NCBI RefSeq assembly: GCF_040779325.2 | Contig: NZ_JBFONT020000003.1 | Coordinates: 1-64,000 of the forward strand | DNA: 64,000 nucleotides | From: Aestuariibius violaceus | GTDB lineage: Bacteria; Pseudomonadota; Alphaproteobacteria; Rhodobacterales; Rhodobacteraceae | Reading direction: 5' to 3' | In this document: positions 1-7,785 of the stretch, one piece after another | How the letters are laid out: the number at the start of each line of letters is the position of its first letter | How positions within the stretch are numbered: position 1 is the stretch's first letter | Position numbers and translations under genes: made by a program | Notes under the pieces: model-generated | Seen by the model: only the letters and a program-made list of their open reading frames with translations | Databases searched by the model: none | Told to the model about the DNA's origin: nothing

Positions 1-32
1 GCCAGATCAAGGCCGACGGCCTTTACTGTCAT
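1..32 (-). CDS. N-terminus of a divergent gene running off the window
   Basis: An ATG reads leftward from position 32, preceded by a good ribosome-binding site (AAAGGAG, reverse complement of 40-46). The ten or so visible codons read MTVKAVGLDL. The rest lies outside the window, so no family can be assigned. It is divergent from the TRAP operon and shares its upstream region, so it may be a regulator or an enzyme acting on the same substrate (inference). Confidence 0.55.
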   Translation of the reverse strand, partial: MTVKAVGLDL

Positions 33-33
33 T

Positions 34-107
34 GGGTGGCTCCTTTCCTAGCAGTCTTTGACAACTGCACTTTGGCACATTCGATGCCGGTGGAGCAGGA
101 GCCACCC
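34..107. promoter_or_regulatory. 11-bp inverted repeat in divergent promoter region
   Basis: GGGTGGCTCCT at 34-44 and its exact reverse complement AGGAGCCACCC at 97-107 face each other across 52 bp. The left arm contains the Shine-Dalgarno sequence of the leftward gene. Such a pair could be two half-operators for a local regulator controlling both the leftward gene and dctPQM, or it could form a leader stem. The regulator is unknown. Confidence 0.4.
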
Positions 108-208
108 ACCTCATCCGGTTTGAGCCGCCTTGACTCTAGGTCAATGCAATTGAAGTCTCTTCGGGAAGACCGTGCGGAGCGCGGCCCTAGAAGACATTGG
201 GAGGTGTC

Positions 209-1204
209 ATGAATAGTCTCACCAAAGGGGCCGTCGCGGCGACGGCACTCTTCATTTCTGCTGTTTCGGCGTCGGCCGACACGACCATTCGCGTCACCTT
301 GCAGTTGCCAGAGACCCATTCGCTGGGTCAGAACTGGATGGCCTTTGACGAGATCATCCGCGAGCGCTCCGGTGGAGAGCTCTCCATTCAATTGTTCCCG
401 TCGGCGCAGCTCTTCCGCGACAACGAAGTGCCGGAGGCGGTCGGATCAGGGGCGATCGATGCCGGTTCGGCATTCCTGGGCCGGTTCACCGGGGCGGTTC
501 CTGCAGTCGATGTGATCAACCTACCCTTCCTGTTCGAGGATGAGGCGCATCTGCGGGCAGCAACCGCAACCGGATCGCCCATGCGGGAGTTGCTCGATGC
601 CGCGGTGCTTGAGGAAACGGGGGCGCGTGTGCTCTGGTGGCAGGCCTTCGGCCGGAACGTCTACCTGTCCGACGAACAGGCCATCCGTACGCCTGCGGAT
701 ATGGAGGGGCAGCGCGTCCGCACCTATGGGCGCGTCCTTGGCTGGACGATCGAGGCGCTTGGCGGCGCGCCGACGCTGATTTCCGGATCGGAGCAGTTTC
801 TGGCCTATCAGCAGGGCACGGTCGATATCGGTATGACCGGTGTGTCCGCCGTCCGGTCGCGGTCGCTCTACGAAGTGATGGACCATATGACCCTGAGTTT
901 CGACAGCGCCATCGAGTTTGTCGCCGTGATCAACAACGACTTCTTCGAAGGGCTGAGCGACGAAGAGCAGCAGATCATCCTGGAGGCTGCCGCCGAAGTG
1001 GAACAGCAACTTCGCGATGCGATCTATACCGAAGAAGATGACGCGATTGCCGAGGTCAGCGATCGGATGACGGTTGTCGAACTCACCCCGGATGAGCGTG
1101 CGCTCTGGGTCGAGGCGACCTCGGGCGTGGCGGACCGGTTTGTCGAAGACGCCGGTGAACTGGCGGCCGAGGTGGTCGAAGCGGCCCGTGCGTCGGCCAG
1201 GTAG
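209..1204 (+). CDS. dctP: TRAP transporter substrate-binding protein (DctP family)
   Basis: 331 residues, the usual length for the periplasmic solute receptor of a tripartite ATP-independent periplasmic transporter. Residues 1-23 form a signal peptide ending in SASA. The body matches the DctP family, with the conserved run GQRVRTYGRVLGWTIEALGG followed by a segment ending QGTVDIG. A TTG at 197 is also in frame, but GGGAGG at 199-204 is correctly spaced for the ATG at 209. It is first in a dctP-dctQ-dctM operon. The ligand, probably an organic acid or other carboxylate, cannot be read from the sequence. Confidence 0.9.
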   Translation: MNSLTKGAVAATALFISAVSASADTTIRVTLQLPETHSLGQNWMAFDEIIRERSGGELSIQLFPSAQLFRDNEVPEAVGSGAIDAGSAFLGRFTGAVPAVDVINLPFLFEDEAHLRAATATGSPMRELLDAAVLEETGARVLWWQAFGRNVYLSDEQAIRTPADMEGQRVRTYGRVLGWTIEALGGAPTLISGSEQFLAYQQGTVDIGMTGVSAVRSRSLYEVMDHMTLSFDSAIEFVAVINNDFFEGLSDEEQQIILEAAAEVEQQLRDAIYTEEDDAIAEVSDRMTVVELTPDERALWVEATSGVADRFVEDAGELAAEVVEAARASAR

Positions 1205-1231
1205 ACTGGGCAACCCGGTTTGGAGACGAAC

Positions 1232-1255
1232 GCGGCCCTCCGGGATCCGGGCCGC
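1232..1255 (+). terminator. Stem-loop between dctP and dctQ
   Basis: GCGGCCC (1232-1238) pairs with GGGCCGC (1249-1255) around a 10-nt loop, with no T-tract after it. Because it follows the receptor gene inside the operon, it more likely stabilises or attenuates the message, giving more receptor than permease, than terminates it fully (inference). Confidence 0.45.
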
Positions 1256-1282
1256 GCCTTATCCACTACAAGGATATGTCTG

Positions 1283-1810
1283 ATGAGGGGCTTGGTCGCA
1301 TTCGTGCACATCATGGACTGGCTAGCCGAGTGGACGGGCCGCATCGCGGCGTGGTCCTTCTTCGCAGTGGGCCTGTTCATCTGTTACGAGGTCTTCATGC
1401 GCTACGTGCTGACCATGCCCACCATTTGGGTGAACGAGGTCAGTCGCATCATTCAGGTCTGGGGCGTCTTCATCGCCATTGCCTATGTGCTGCGCCACCG
1501 CAGCCATATCGTCATCGATATCGCGTTCCGCCAGCCCGGCACGACGGGCCGGAAACTGGCGGACACCTTCGCCATGCTCGTGATCATCGCGACCTGCATC
1601 GTCATCGCCGTGGGTGGCTGGGAGATCTGGCTGCGCTCGACCCTGTCCGGCCATACGACCGACAGTTCGCTGGCGGTGCCGAAGGTTTTCACGCAATCGG
1701 CGCTTTGGGTCGGGTTCGGCCTGATGGCCCTGCAGGCAGTGGCCGAGATCGTGAAGATCTGGACGGGGCTCGGTGCCCCTGCGGAGCCTGACGAACTCGG
1801 CGCGCATTGA
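1283..1810 (+). CDS. dctQ: TRAP transporter small permease (DctQ family)
   Basis: 175 residues with four predicted membrane helices, typical of the small membrane subunit that bridges the receptor and the large permease. An upstream in-frame ATG at 1220 lies in the intergenic stem-loop region. The ATG at 1283 has AGGA eight bases before it and gives the normal family length. Its stop overlaps the start of dctM (TGATG), indicating translational coupling. Confidence 0.88.
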   Translation: MRGLVAFVHIMDWLAEWTGRIAAWSFFAVGLFICYEVFMRYVLTMPTIWVNEVSRIIQVWGVFIAIAYVLRHRSHIVIDIAFRQPGTTGRKLADTFAMLVIIATCIVIAVGGWEIWLRSTLSGHTTDSSLAVPKVFTQSALWVGFGLMALQAVAEIVKIWTGLGAPAEPDELGAH

Positions 1811-3084
1811 TGGAAACCGTTTTGATCATCTGCGCCCTGATCGGGCTGTTGATCCTGCGGGTTCCCGTGGCGTTCGCCATGGGGGGTCTAGGAGTCTTTC
1901 TGCTTTGGTGGAAGGGCCTCCCCCTGATCGGTGTGCCGCAACGGCTTTATGGCGCGATGGACAGTTCTGAGCTTCTGGCGGTGCCGCTGTTTTTGCTGAT
2001 GTCGAACGTACTGCTCAAAGGCGGGGTCGGCCGAGATCTGTTCGCGGCCGTGCAAGCCTGGGTCGGTCACTGGCCGGGCGGGCTCGGGGTGGCGACCGTG
2101 AAGTCCTGCACGCTGTTTTCCGCCATCTCCGGCTCTTCGGTGGCCACCGCGGCGACCATCGGCACGGTCGCGATCCCGGAGATGGAGAAGCGTGGATATG
2201 ACCGGCCCTTCATCATGGGCCAGTTGGCGGCAGGCGGCACGCTAGGCATCCTGATCCCGCCGTCGATCCCACTGATCCTCTATGGTGTGATTGCAGAGGT
2301 CTCGATCCCCACCCTGTTTCTCGCGGGATTGGGCCCGGGGCTGTTTCTGGCGGGGATCTTCATCGTCTATTCGATGATCTATGTGCGGGTCAAAGGGGGC
2401 GCATCGCCGTCGCCCACGCCTTGGAAAGAGCGGGGTCGGGCCACCTTGCTGGCGCTTCCGACCGTCCTACTGGCGGTTGCGATCATCGGATCGATCTATG
2501 CCGGGATCGCGACGCCATCGGAAAGCGCCGGGGTCGGCTTCGTACTGGCTATGGTGATCACCTTTGCCATGGGTCGTATGAACCTCGCACTTCTGAAGGA
2601 CGCAGTGGAGGGGGCGTTGAAGACGACGGCCATGATCCTGATCATCGTGGCCGGCGCCAAGATCTTTTCCTTTGCGATCACGCTGTACCTGATCCCGCAA
2701 TCGATCAGCGCCTGGCTGACGGCGACATTCGACAGCCCGGCGATGTTCATGCTGGCCGTGGGCATGGTCTTGCTGATCATCGGGTTTTTCCTCGAAGCCT
2801 TGTCCATGTTGCTGATCATGGTGCCGGTACTGCTTCCGGCGGTTCTGGGGATGGGGATCGATGCCATCTGGTTCGGCATCTTCTTCGTCGTGCTGATCGA
2901 AACTGCCCTGATCACACCGCCGGTTGGACTGAACCTGTTCGTTATCCAGGCGGTCGGACGGGCCCGCCTCGAAGAGGTCGTCCGCGGCGCATGGCCGTTC
3001 GCCCTGATCATGCTGGCGACCGCAGTGCTGCTCTGGTTCTGGAAGGACCTTGCTCTGTTCATCCCGTATCAGATCGCGACCTGA
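1810..3084 (+). CDS. dctM: TRAP transporter large permease (DctM family)
   Basis: 424 residues and about a dozen hydrophobic helices, the expected size for the ion-coupled translocation subunit. The family signature GQLAAGGTLGILIPPSIPLI is present near residue 140, and ETALITPPVGLNLFVI near residue 362. The ATG at 1810 overlaps the dctQ stop, so it is preferred over the TTG three bases earlier. It completes the TRAP transporter and is the last gene of the operon. Confidence 0.92.
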   Translation: METVLIICALIGLLILRVPVAFAMGGLGVFLLWWKGLPLIGVPQRLYGAMDSSELLAVPLFLLMSNVLLKGGVGRDLFAAVQAWVGHWPGGLGVATVKSCTLFSAISGSSVATAATIGTVAIPEMEKRGYDRPFIMGQLAAGGTLGILIPPSIPLILYGVIAEVSIPTLFLAGLGPGLFLAGIFIVYSMIYVRVKGGASPSPTPWKERGRATLLALPTVLLAVAIIGSIYAGIATPSESAGVGFVLAMVITFAMGRMNLALLKDAVEGALKTTAMILIIVAGAKIFSFAITLYLIPQSISAWLTATFDSPAMFMLAVGMVLLIIGFFLEALSMLLIMVPVLLPAVLGMGIDAIWFGIFFVVLIETALITPPVGLNLFVIQAVGRARLEEVVRGAWPFALIMLATAVLLWFWKDLALFIPYQIAT

Positions 3085-3104
3085 TCGGCTGGCCGAGGAT
3101 CGCG

Positions 3105-3118
3105 GCCGCAATTGCGGC
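3105..3118. terminator. GC palindrome after dctM
   Basis: GCCGCAATTGCGGC is a perfect 14-bp palindrome 21 bp after the dctM stop, followed by GAGTCTTTG. It may act as a weak terminator; the T-tract is poor. Confidence 0.35.
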
Positions 3119-3653
3119 GAGTCTTTGAAATGAGGTTTGGGCGAGATGGCTGATATCGGTATCAGGGGCAATCCAAGATACCTGAACGGTAGGCGCCCGT
3201 CAGGCCGCTCACGGACGACGTTTCTCACTGATTGGGACTAAGTCCTTGCAAACACGGCGAAGCAGCCTCCCGCCCACTAACACCATCAACTGCTTAGCCT
3301 TCGGATGACCATTTAGCCAGCTATGCAATTGCAGATCGGATCTAAAATGCTGCTCCAGCGCCGAGGCATTAGTGGCCAAGCTCGTACGCGGATTGAGGAT
3401 GTAGCAGGCCATCCGATCGCCCGTTGCAGCTTTCCAAAATTAGAGATCTGATTTCATTGCATTTTTCGCAGAAGCATTCCAAGTGATCGCTGCACGCTCT
3501 TACTTTCCGCTGATAAATCAAGTCGTCGAGCAGCCCGTGGTCTGCTGGGGTCGCCCAGTTTTCCTCGTTTACCTGAAAAAAATCTCCGCGTGACAGGGGG
3601 GGCGGGTCTAGCGCCATAAAGATCTCAGACTTTCGCCCCCCCTGTACCGGGAC
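3119..3653. other. Low-coding segment opening the accessory region
   Basis: About 530 bp with lower GC than the flanks and no recognisable conserved gene. Two short leftward ORFs overlap in different frames here. 3369-3617 encodes 82 aa with a CFCEKC-type cysteine pair, and 3209-3412 encodes 67 aa with a basic C-terminus. Neither has a convincing ribosome-binding site or a family I recognise. They may be small accessory genes or the remains of one frameshifted gene. Confidence 0.4.
3593..3645. repeat. 12-bp perfect inverted repeat with G7/C7 tracts
   Basis: ACAGGGGGGGCG at 3593-3604 and CGCCCCCCCTGT at 3634-3645 are exact reverse complements around a 29-nt loop. It covers the start of the 82-aa ORF. 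It could be a strong hairpin, an operator, or a structural site of the decayed mobile segment. Confidence 0.6.
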
Positions 3654-3830
3654 TTAATCAACCACCCCTTGGAATTCGCTGATCATGGCCACCGTTGAGA
3701 CGATCTCAACGCGCCACGGAGATCGCTGCATCACCGGCCATTCCATCGTTGCTTCAGTCTCGAACAAGCCGCTAGCGTCGCCAGGGCTGCAGTCTCGGCA
3801 AGGGTCAGTCAGATCATTGGTGTCGGTCAT
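3654..3830 (-). CDS. Small hypothetical protein
   Basis: 58 residues starting MTDTNDLTDPCRDC, with no recognised domain. The ATG at 3830 is preferred over the in-frame ATG at 3845 because GGGAGAGA lies at a suitable distance before it. It lies downstream of and in the same direction as the RepA-like ATPase gene, within the accessory segment. It may be a small element-borne gene; function unknown. Confidence 0.4.
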   Translation of the reverse strand: MTDTNDLTDPCRDCSPGDASGLFETEATMEWPVMQRSPWRVEIVSTVAMISEFQGVVD

Positions 3831-3845
3831 GTTGGTCTCTCCCAT

Positions 3846-4172
3846 CGAACACCTGCGGGCTCAACGGTCCTGGGTCACTCTCCTCAGAGGGGGTGGGAAG
3901 GCCCCTTTAGGGGGCCTCCCCCCCGCGGCCCTTTGGGGGTCGTCAGATGCGTGAGCTTCGAGGTGCGTTTCCTCATCTTCCCTTCCTAACTATTCGTTGA
4001 GCACATCTTCCCTGGCCGCTTACCCGCGGTACGAAGAGGGTGCGCGGCCATCGCCCCTCGCGCTGATACGGTGTCGGTCAGTGCGTCCTCTCCAGGCCAA
4101 CAGCCATCGGTGGGTGAACCACCCTCGGGCCAGGACAGTCTCCCCCCGCGGGGGAGCCTCACGAAGGCGGGA
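3846..4172. other. Non-coding GC-hairpin region downstream of the ATPase gene
   Basis: About 330 bp without a supportable gene. It holds two GC hairpins: AGGCCCC/GGGGCCT around TTTA at 3899-3917, and CTCCCCC/GGGGGAG around CGC at 4140-4156. The second is 17 nt beyond the ATPase stop and may end its transcript, although no T-tract follows. Confidence 0.45.
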
Positions 4173-5009
4173 TCAGACGCGGAATGTGCTCTGTCGCTTC
4201 TCCTCTCGTGTCTGAACGATGCAACTCGTGACCGGATCGCCATCGCTATCCGTTCCGAGCCGGACTTCCTTGAGTTCGAAGAAATGCTCCGCCCCGCCGC
4301 ACTGATCGCGCTGCTTGGTAGTCCGTGCGAGGCGGAGATCTCCGTCGCTCTTCGACAGCTCAACCTCCGTATCGACGGCGGCGCGGAGGCTGGAATGGCC
4401 ACGCGCGCCCCTTGCCGCATCCTTCCCTGTGTGATGGACAAACATGACGTGCGCACCTGTTTCGTCCCGGATGATTTCTGCGCTACGGATGAGGGCGCTC
4501 ACATCGCCGCTGGTGTTCTCGTCGGCACCACCCATGACCCGGGCCAAGATGTCGATGACGACAAGCGAAAACTGGACACTCTGCACTTCGGCAAGATGCT
4601 GCACGATCTCGGAAAGCGGCTTTCCCTGAGGGCTGGGTCCGGCGAGGTTGAGTGGGCCTTGCAACACCATGAAGCTCGCCTTGCGCGCGACGAGGCGATT
4701 GGCGAACATCGCACCTCCCTCGGCCGCGCAATAGAGCACGGCACCCGCCCGGGTGCGGCAATCGTTCCACATCGTGCCTTGATGGACCGCTTGGGCCACG
4801 TCGATCGCCCAGAAGGATTTGCCAACATTGGAATCGCCATAGACAACGCTAATCGCGTTTCGATCCAGCCAACCCTTGATGACGTAATCTCGCTCGATCA
4901 CAGGCCCGATTTCCCGGGCAAAGTCGATCCGGCCGTGCAATTCCTTCGCCCGAGCGGAAAGCTCGCGCCGCCAGATCGGCGTCACGTTATCCTTTTGATC
5001 CCTGGTCAT
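4173..5009 (-). CDS. RepA-like AAA/RecA-fold ATPase of a mobile element
   Basis: 278 residues. It has a Walker A motif GDSNVGKSFWA, a Walker B-like strand FSLVVIDILARVMGG and a later VMFVHHTGKD. This is the pattern of hexameric RepA/DnaB-like ATPases (AAA_25 type) found on plasmids, phage satellites and integrative elements. The ATG at 5009 overlaps the stop of the upstream gene (ATGA), so the longer in-frame extension to 5132 is unlikely. No integrase, relaxase or origin is visible nearby, which suggests a decayed element. Confidence 0.75.
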   Translation of the reverse strand: MTRDQKDNVTPIWRRELSARAKELHGRIDFAREIGPVIERDYVIKGWLDRNAISVVYGDSNVGKSFWAIDVAQAVHQGTMWNDCRTRAGAVLYCAAEGGAMFANRLVARKASFMVLQGPLNLAGPSPQGKPLSEIVQHLAEVQSVQFSLVVIDILARVMGGADENTSGDVSALIRSAEIIRDETGAHVMFVHHTGKDAARGARGHSSLRAAVDTEVELSKSDGDLRLARTTKQRDQCGGAEHFFELKEVRLGTDSDGDPVTSCIVQTREEKRQSTFRV

Positions 5010-5575
5010 GTCGCATCCTCTGCAGCGCGGTTCACATGGTTGAGAAAGGCCTTCTGATCGGCCTCGCTCAGGGCCTCGAAAGCAGCCAGCATATAGGCCT
5101 TTTTCTCTGCGCGAGAGGCGAGACCTGCCCACCAGCGAGCATCGCTCATGTGCGAAACGAACTTCGGAGGCGGGTATCCAGCGAAGCGAAGAACCGTTCG
5201 GATTACCTCTTCCGCCTCATCCGCGTTCAAGCTTTTCAGTGCCGACCAGGCGATCGAGGCGCGCTCCGGCGCAGTCAGCAGCTCTTCGATCCAATCTGAA
5301 AAACCGAGCCACGCGGAATGACTGCCATCTCGAAGGCTGGCGGCAAGCCGCGCACCCGCGCGATCGTGCCACGGTGAACTCAGCTGGACGGTATCGTTAT
5401 CAGGTTCGCCAGGTGTTCCCGGAATGTCCTGACAACAATTTTCGGCTAAGTCGCTCTTTGGTTTGGTTTCGATGCAGGATTTGCAATCCGCTGCGTAACC
5501 ACTCCGCCAACTCGCCGAAGCATCGGCGGGGATATACCAGTGCCGGAAACCGCGCAAGCGGCTAAACCCGCCCAA
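5006..5575 (-). CDS. Hypothetical accessory protein, 5' end replaced by tRNA-Cys sequence
   Basis: The reading frame runs leftward and ends in an ATGA overlap with the ATPase gene, so the 3' part is a genuine coupled gene. Upstream it stays open through a tRNA-Cys fragment (5477-5516) to 5575, but the only start codons there are two TTGs near 5575 and 5557. No ATG, GTG or TTG lies between the tRNA fragment and the conserved part (WLGFSDWIEELLTAPERASI). The native N-terminus was therefore probably lost when the element recombined at the tRNA. The C-terminal ~130 residues are alpha-helical and charged, with no recognised domain. Confidence 0.6.
   Translation of the reverse strand: MGGFSRLRGFRHWYIPADASASWRSGYAADCKSCIETKPKSDLAENCCQDIPGTPGEPDNDTVQLSSPWHDRAGARLAASLRDGSHSAWLGFSDWIEELLTAPERASIAWSALKSLNADEAEEVIRTVLRFAGYPPPKFVSHMSDARWWAGLASRAEKKAYMLAAFEALSEADQKAFLNHVNRAAEDAT
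5477..5516 (-). pseudogene. 5' half of tRNA-Cys(GCA)
   Basis: Reading leftward, the sequence has a 5' acceptor strand GGCGAGT, a D-arm with GTGGTTA, and an anticodon arm GGATT-GCA-AATCC. The variable region, T-arm (no GGTTCGA) and 3' acceptor strand are missing and replaced by element DNA. A plausible promoter (TTGCGC, then TATATC) remains upstream. The break is exactly after the anticodon stem, as expected for integration in the anticodon arm. Confidence 0.75.
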
Positions 5576-5643
5576 GGGGCGTTGCCGCGCGGCGGGTTCT
5601 GTGGCATCACGGCGAAAAGAACTGAACGGAAGAGTTTAGCCCC

Positions 5644-6297
5644 GTGGCAGATTACGCAGAGCGGCGCCGGATCATGGTCGACACGCAGATCCGGCCATCC
5701 GATGTCACCAAGTTCCCGATCATCAAGGCGATGCTCAACGTCCCGCGTGAGGCCTTCGTGCCCGATGCCGCGCGAGAGGCGGCCTATATGGGCGAGCATC
5801 TGCCGCTGGCCCCCGGCCGCGTCATCCTGGATCCGCGGGTGGTGGCCAAGATGATCAACGCGCTCGATGCGGATCAGGGCGATGTCGCGCTCGATATCGG
5901 CTGCGGGCTGGGCTACTCGGCAGCGCTCCTGGCGCAGCTCTGCGAGGCTGTCGTCGCGGTCGAGGATGACGCCGCCCGCGTCGCCGATGCGCAGGCCGCG
6001 CTGTCGGAACACGACATCGACAATGCCGCTGTCATCGAAGGTGCCCTGGCCGATGGCGCGCCCAAGCACGGACCCTATGACATCATCCTGATCGAAGGCG
6101 GGGTCGAGACGGTGCCGGATGCGCTGACCGATCAGCTCAAGGACGGTGGCCGGATCGCGGCGCTTTTCGTCGACGGCCGGCTGGGCACCGTGCGGATCGG
6201 CCACCGGACGGGTGGGCGCCTCTCCTGGCGGGACGAGTTCAATGCGGGCGCCCCGGTGCTCGATGGTTTCCGGAAAGAAGCTGCGTTTCAGTTCTAG
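5644..6297 (+). CDS. pcm: Protein-L-isoaspartate O-methyltransferase
   Basis: 217 residues. This enzyme uses SAM to methylate isoaspartyl residues and so repairs aged proteins. The early motif VDTQIRPSDVTKFPII and the SAM-binding motif I ALDIGCGLGYSAALLAQL (about residue 80) identify it. It starts at GTG 5644 (ADYAERRRIM). It begins the conserved alphaproteobacterial order pcm-tolC-popZ-like. Confidence 0.9.
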   Translation: MADYAERRRIMVDTQIRPSDVTKFPIIKAMLNVPREAFVPDAAREAAYMGEHLPLAPGRVILDPRVVAKMINALDADQGDVALDIGCGLGYSAALLAQLCEAVVAVEDDAARVADAQAALSEHDIDNAAVIEGALADGAPKHGPYDIILIEGGVETVPDALTDQLKDGGRIAALFVDGRLGTVRIGHRTGGRLSWRDEFNAGAPVLDGFRKEAAFQF

Positions 6298-6332
6298 TCA
6301 GCCCTCGAATGAGTTTTCAGCAAGGACGCGAC

Positions 6333-7712
6333 ATGAGATCATTGACCTTTGCCGGTATCGCCGCTCTCACGCTTGCCGCCGTCAGCGGGCCGGCCCGGGC
6401 CGATACGCTGGCCGACGCGCTCGTCGCGGCCTACGAGAATAGCGGCCTTCTGGAGCAGAACCGCGCGCTTCTGCGCGCCGCGGACGAGGATGTGGCCCAG
6501 GCCGTCGCCAACCTCCAGCCGGTGATCGACTATGTCGTCCAATCCCAGTTCACCAACGTGACCGGCGGCGATTTCGCCAGCAATGTTACCACGACCGCGC
6601 AGCTAAGCTTCGAGCTTCTGCTCTATGATGGCGGGGCCAACCGCCTTGGCGTCGACGCGGTGCAGGAAACCGTCCTTGCCACGCGCCAGTCGCTCCTCGG
6701 GATCGAACAGAACGTCTTCTTTCAGGCGGTGTCCGCCTATGTCGGCGTCCGCGAGGCGCGCGATATCGTGGCGGTCCGGCAGAACAATGTGGGTCTGATC
6801 AGCGAAGAGCTGCGGGCCGCCCGCGACCGCTTCGATGTGGGCGAAGTGACCCGGACCGATGTCGCCCTGGCTGAATCGCGTCTGGCCGAGGCGCGCAGCG
6901 AACTGGCCCAGGCCCAGGGCGCACTGACCCGGGCAGTCGAAGAATATGGTCGCATCGTCGGGCGTGAACCTGGCAGTCTGCAGGCCCCAAGCAGCCTGCC
7001 GCAGATCCCTGGCTCAACGGACGAGGCGAAGGGCGTCGCGCTCCGCACCCATCCCGACATCCGTGCAAGTCAGCGCCGCATCGCCGCGGCCGAACTCAGG
7101 GTCGACCAGGCCGAAGCGCGGCTCGAACCGCGCATCTCGCTGCAAAGCTCGATCCAGGTTGACGAAGACGACTTGAACGACCGCTTCGATCCGCTCGAAA
7201 GCGTGGGTGTCATCGCGAACGGCACCATCTACCAGGGCGGGCGGCTTTCCAGCCAGATCCGTCAGGCCATGGCCAGCCGAGACGCGGAGCGGGGCGATCT
7301 CATATCGATCCGTCGGCTGGTCGAGGCCGATGTGGGCAATGCCTATGCCGATTTGCGTTCTGCTTCCGCCAGCCTTGTCGCTACTGCAGAGCAAATCCGC
7401 GCTGCCGACATCGCGTTCCAGGGCGTCAGGGAAGAGGCGACACTGGGCGCGCGCACCACGCTCGACGTGCTCGAGGCCGAGCAGGACCTGCTCGACGCGC
7501 GCACCCTGCGCATCTCGGCCGAGGCCGATCAGGTCATCGCCGTTTACCAGGTTTTGCAGAGCATGGGGCTGCTGACCGCCGACCATCTGGGGCTCGGCAT
7601 CCAGACCTACGACCCTGCGGCCTACTACAATCTGGTCAACGAAGGTCCGGCGATCATGTCCGAACAGGGCAGGGCGCTCGACCGTGTCCTCAGAGCAATT
7701 GGAAACGATTGA
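6333..7712 (+). CDS. tolC: TolC-family outer membrane efflux protein
   Basis: 459 residues. A signal peptide (MRSLTFAGIAALTLAAVSGPARA) is followed by two repeated outer-membrane efflux domains with long helices. The helices include the typical RDRFDVGEVTRTDVALAESRLAEA and the matching REEATLGARTTLDVLEAEQDLL. It forms the trimeric exit duct for type I secretion or RND efflux. The start at 6333 is chosen because AAGGAC precedes it and it yields a clean signal peptide; an in-frame ATG at 6309 would add eight residues. It lies 35 bp after pcm. Confidence 0.9.
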   Translation: MRSLTFAGIAALTLAAVSGPARADTLADALVAAYENSGLLEQNRALLRAADEDVAQAVANLQPVIDYVVQSQFTNVTGGDFASNVTTTAQLSFELLLYDGGANRLGVDAVQETVLATRQSLLGIEQNVFFQAVSAYVGVREARDIVAVRQNNVGLISEELRAARDRFDVGEVTRTDVALAESRLAEARSELAQAQGALTRAVEEYGRIVGREPGSLQAPSSLPQIPGSTDEAKGVALRTHPDIRASQRRIAAAELRVDQAEARLEPRISLQSSIQVDEDDLNDRFDPLESVGVIANGTIYQGGRLSSQIRQAMASRDAERGDLISIRRLVEADVGNAYADLRSASASLVATAEQIRAADIAFQGVREEATLGARTTLDVLEAEQDLLDARTLRISAEADQVIAVYQVLQSMGLLTADHLGLGIQTYDPAAYYNLVNEGPAIMSEQGRALDRVLRAIGND

Positions 7713-7785
7713 AAAAGATGCTAAGGGTTGTCGCGGGTAGGGCGTGAAATCTAGTCTCGGTTGCGAGGCTGAAGAAAGTTGACCT

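Noticed and set aside
3369..3617. 82-aa ORF with a CFCEKC motif as a confident gene
   Set aside because: No family, poor ribosome-binding site, and overlap with another small ORF. It is described only as part of a low-coding region.
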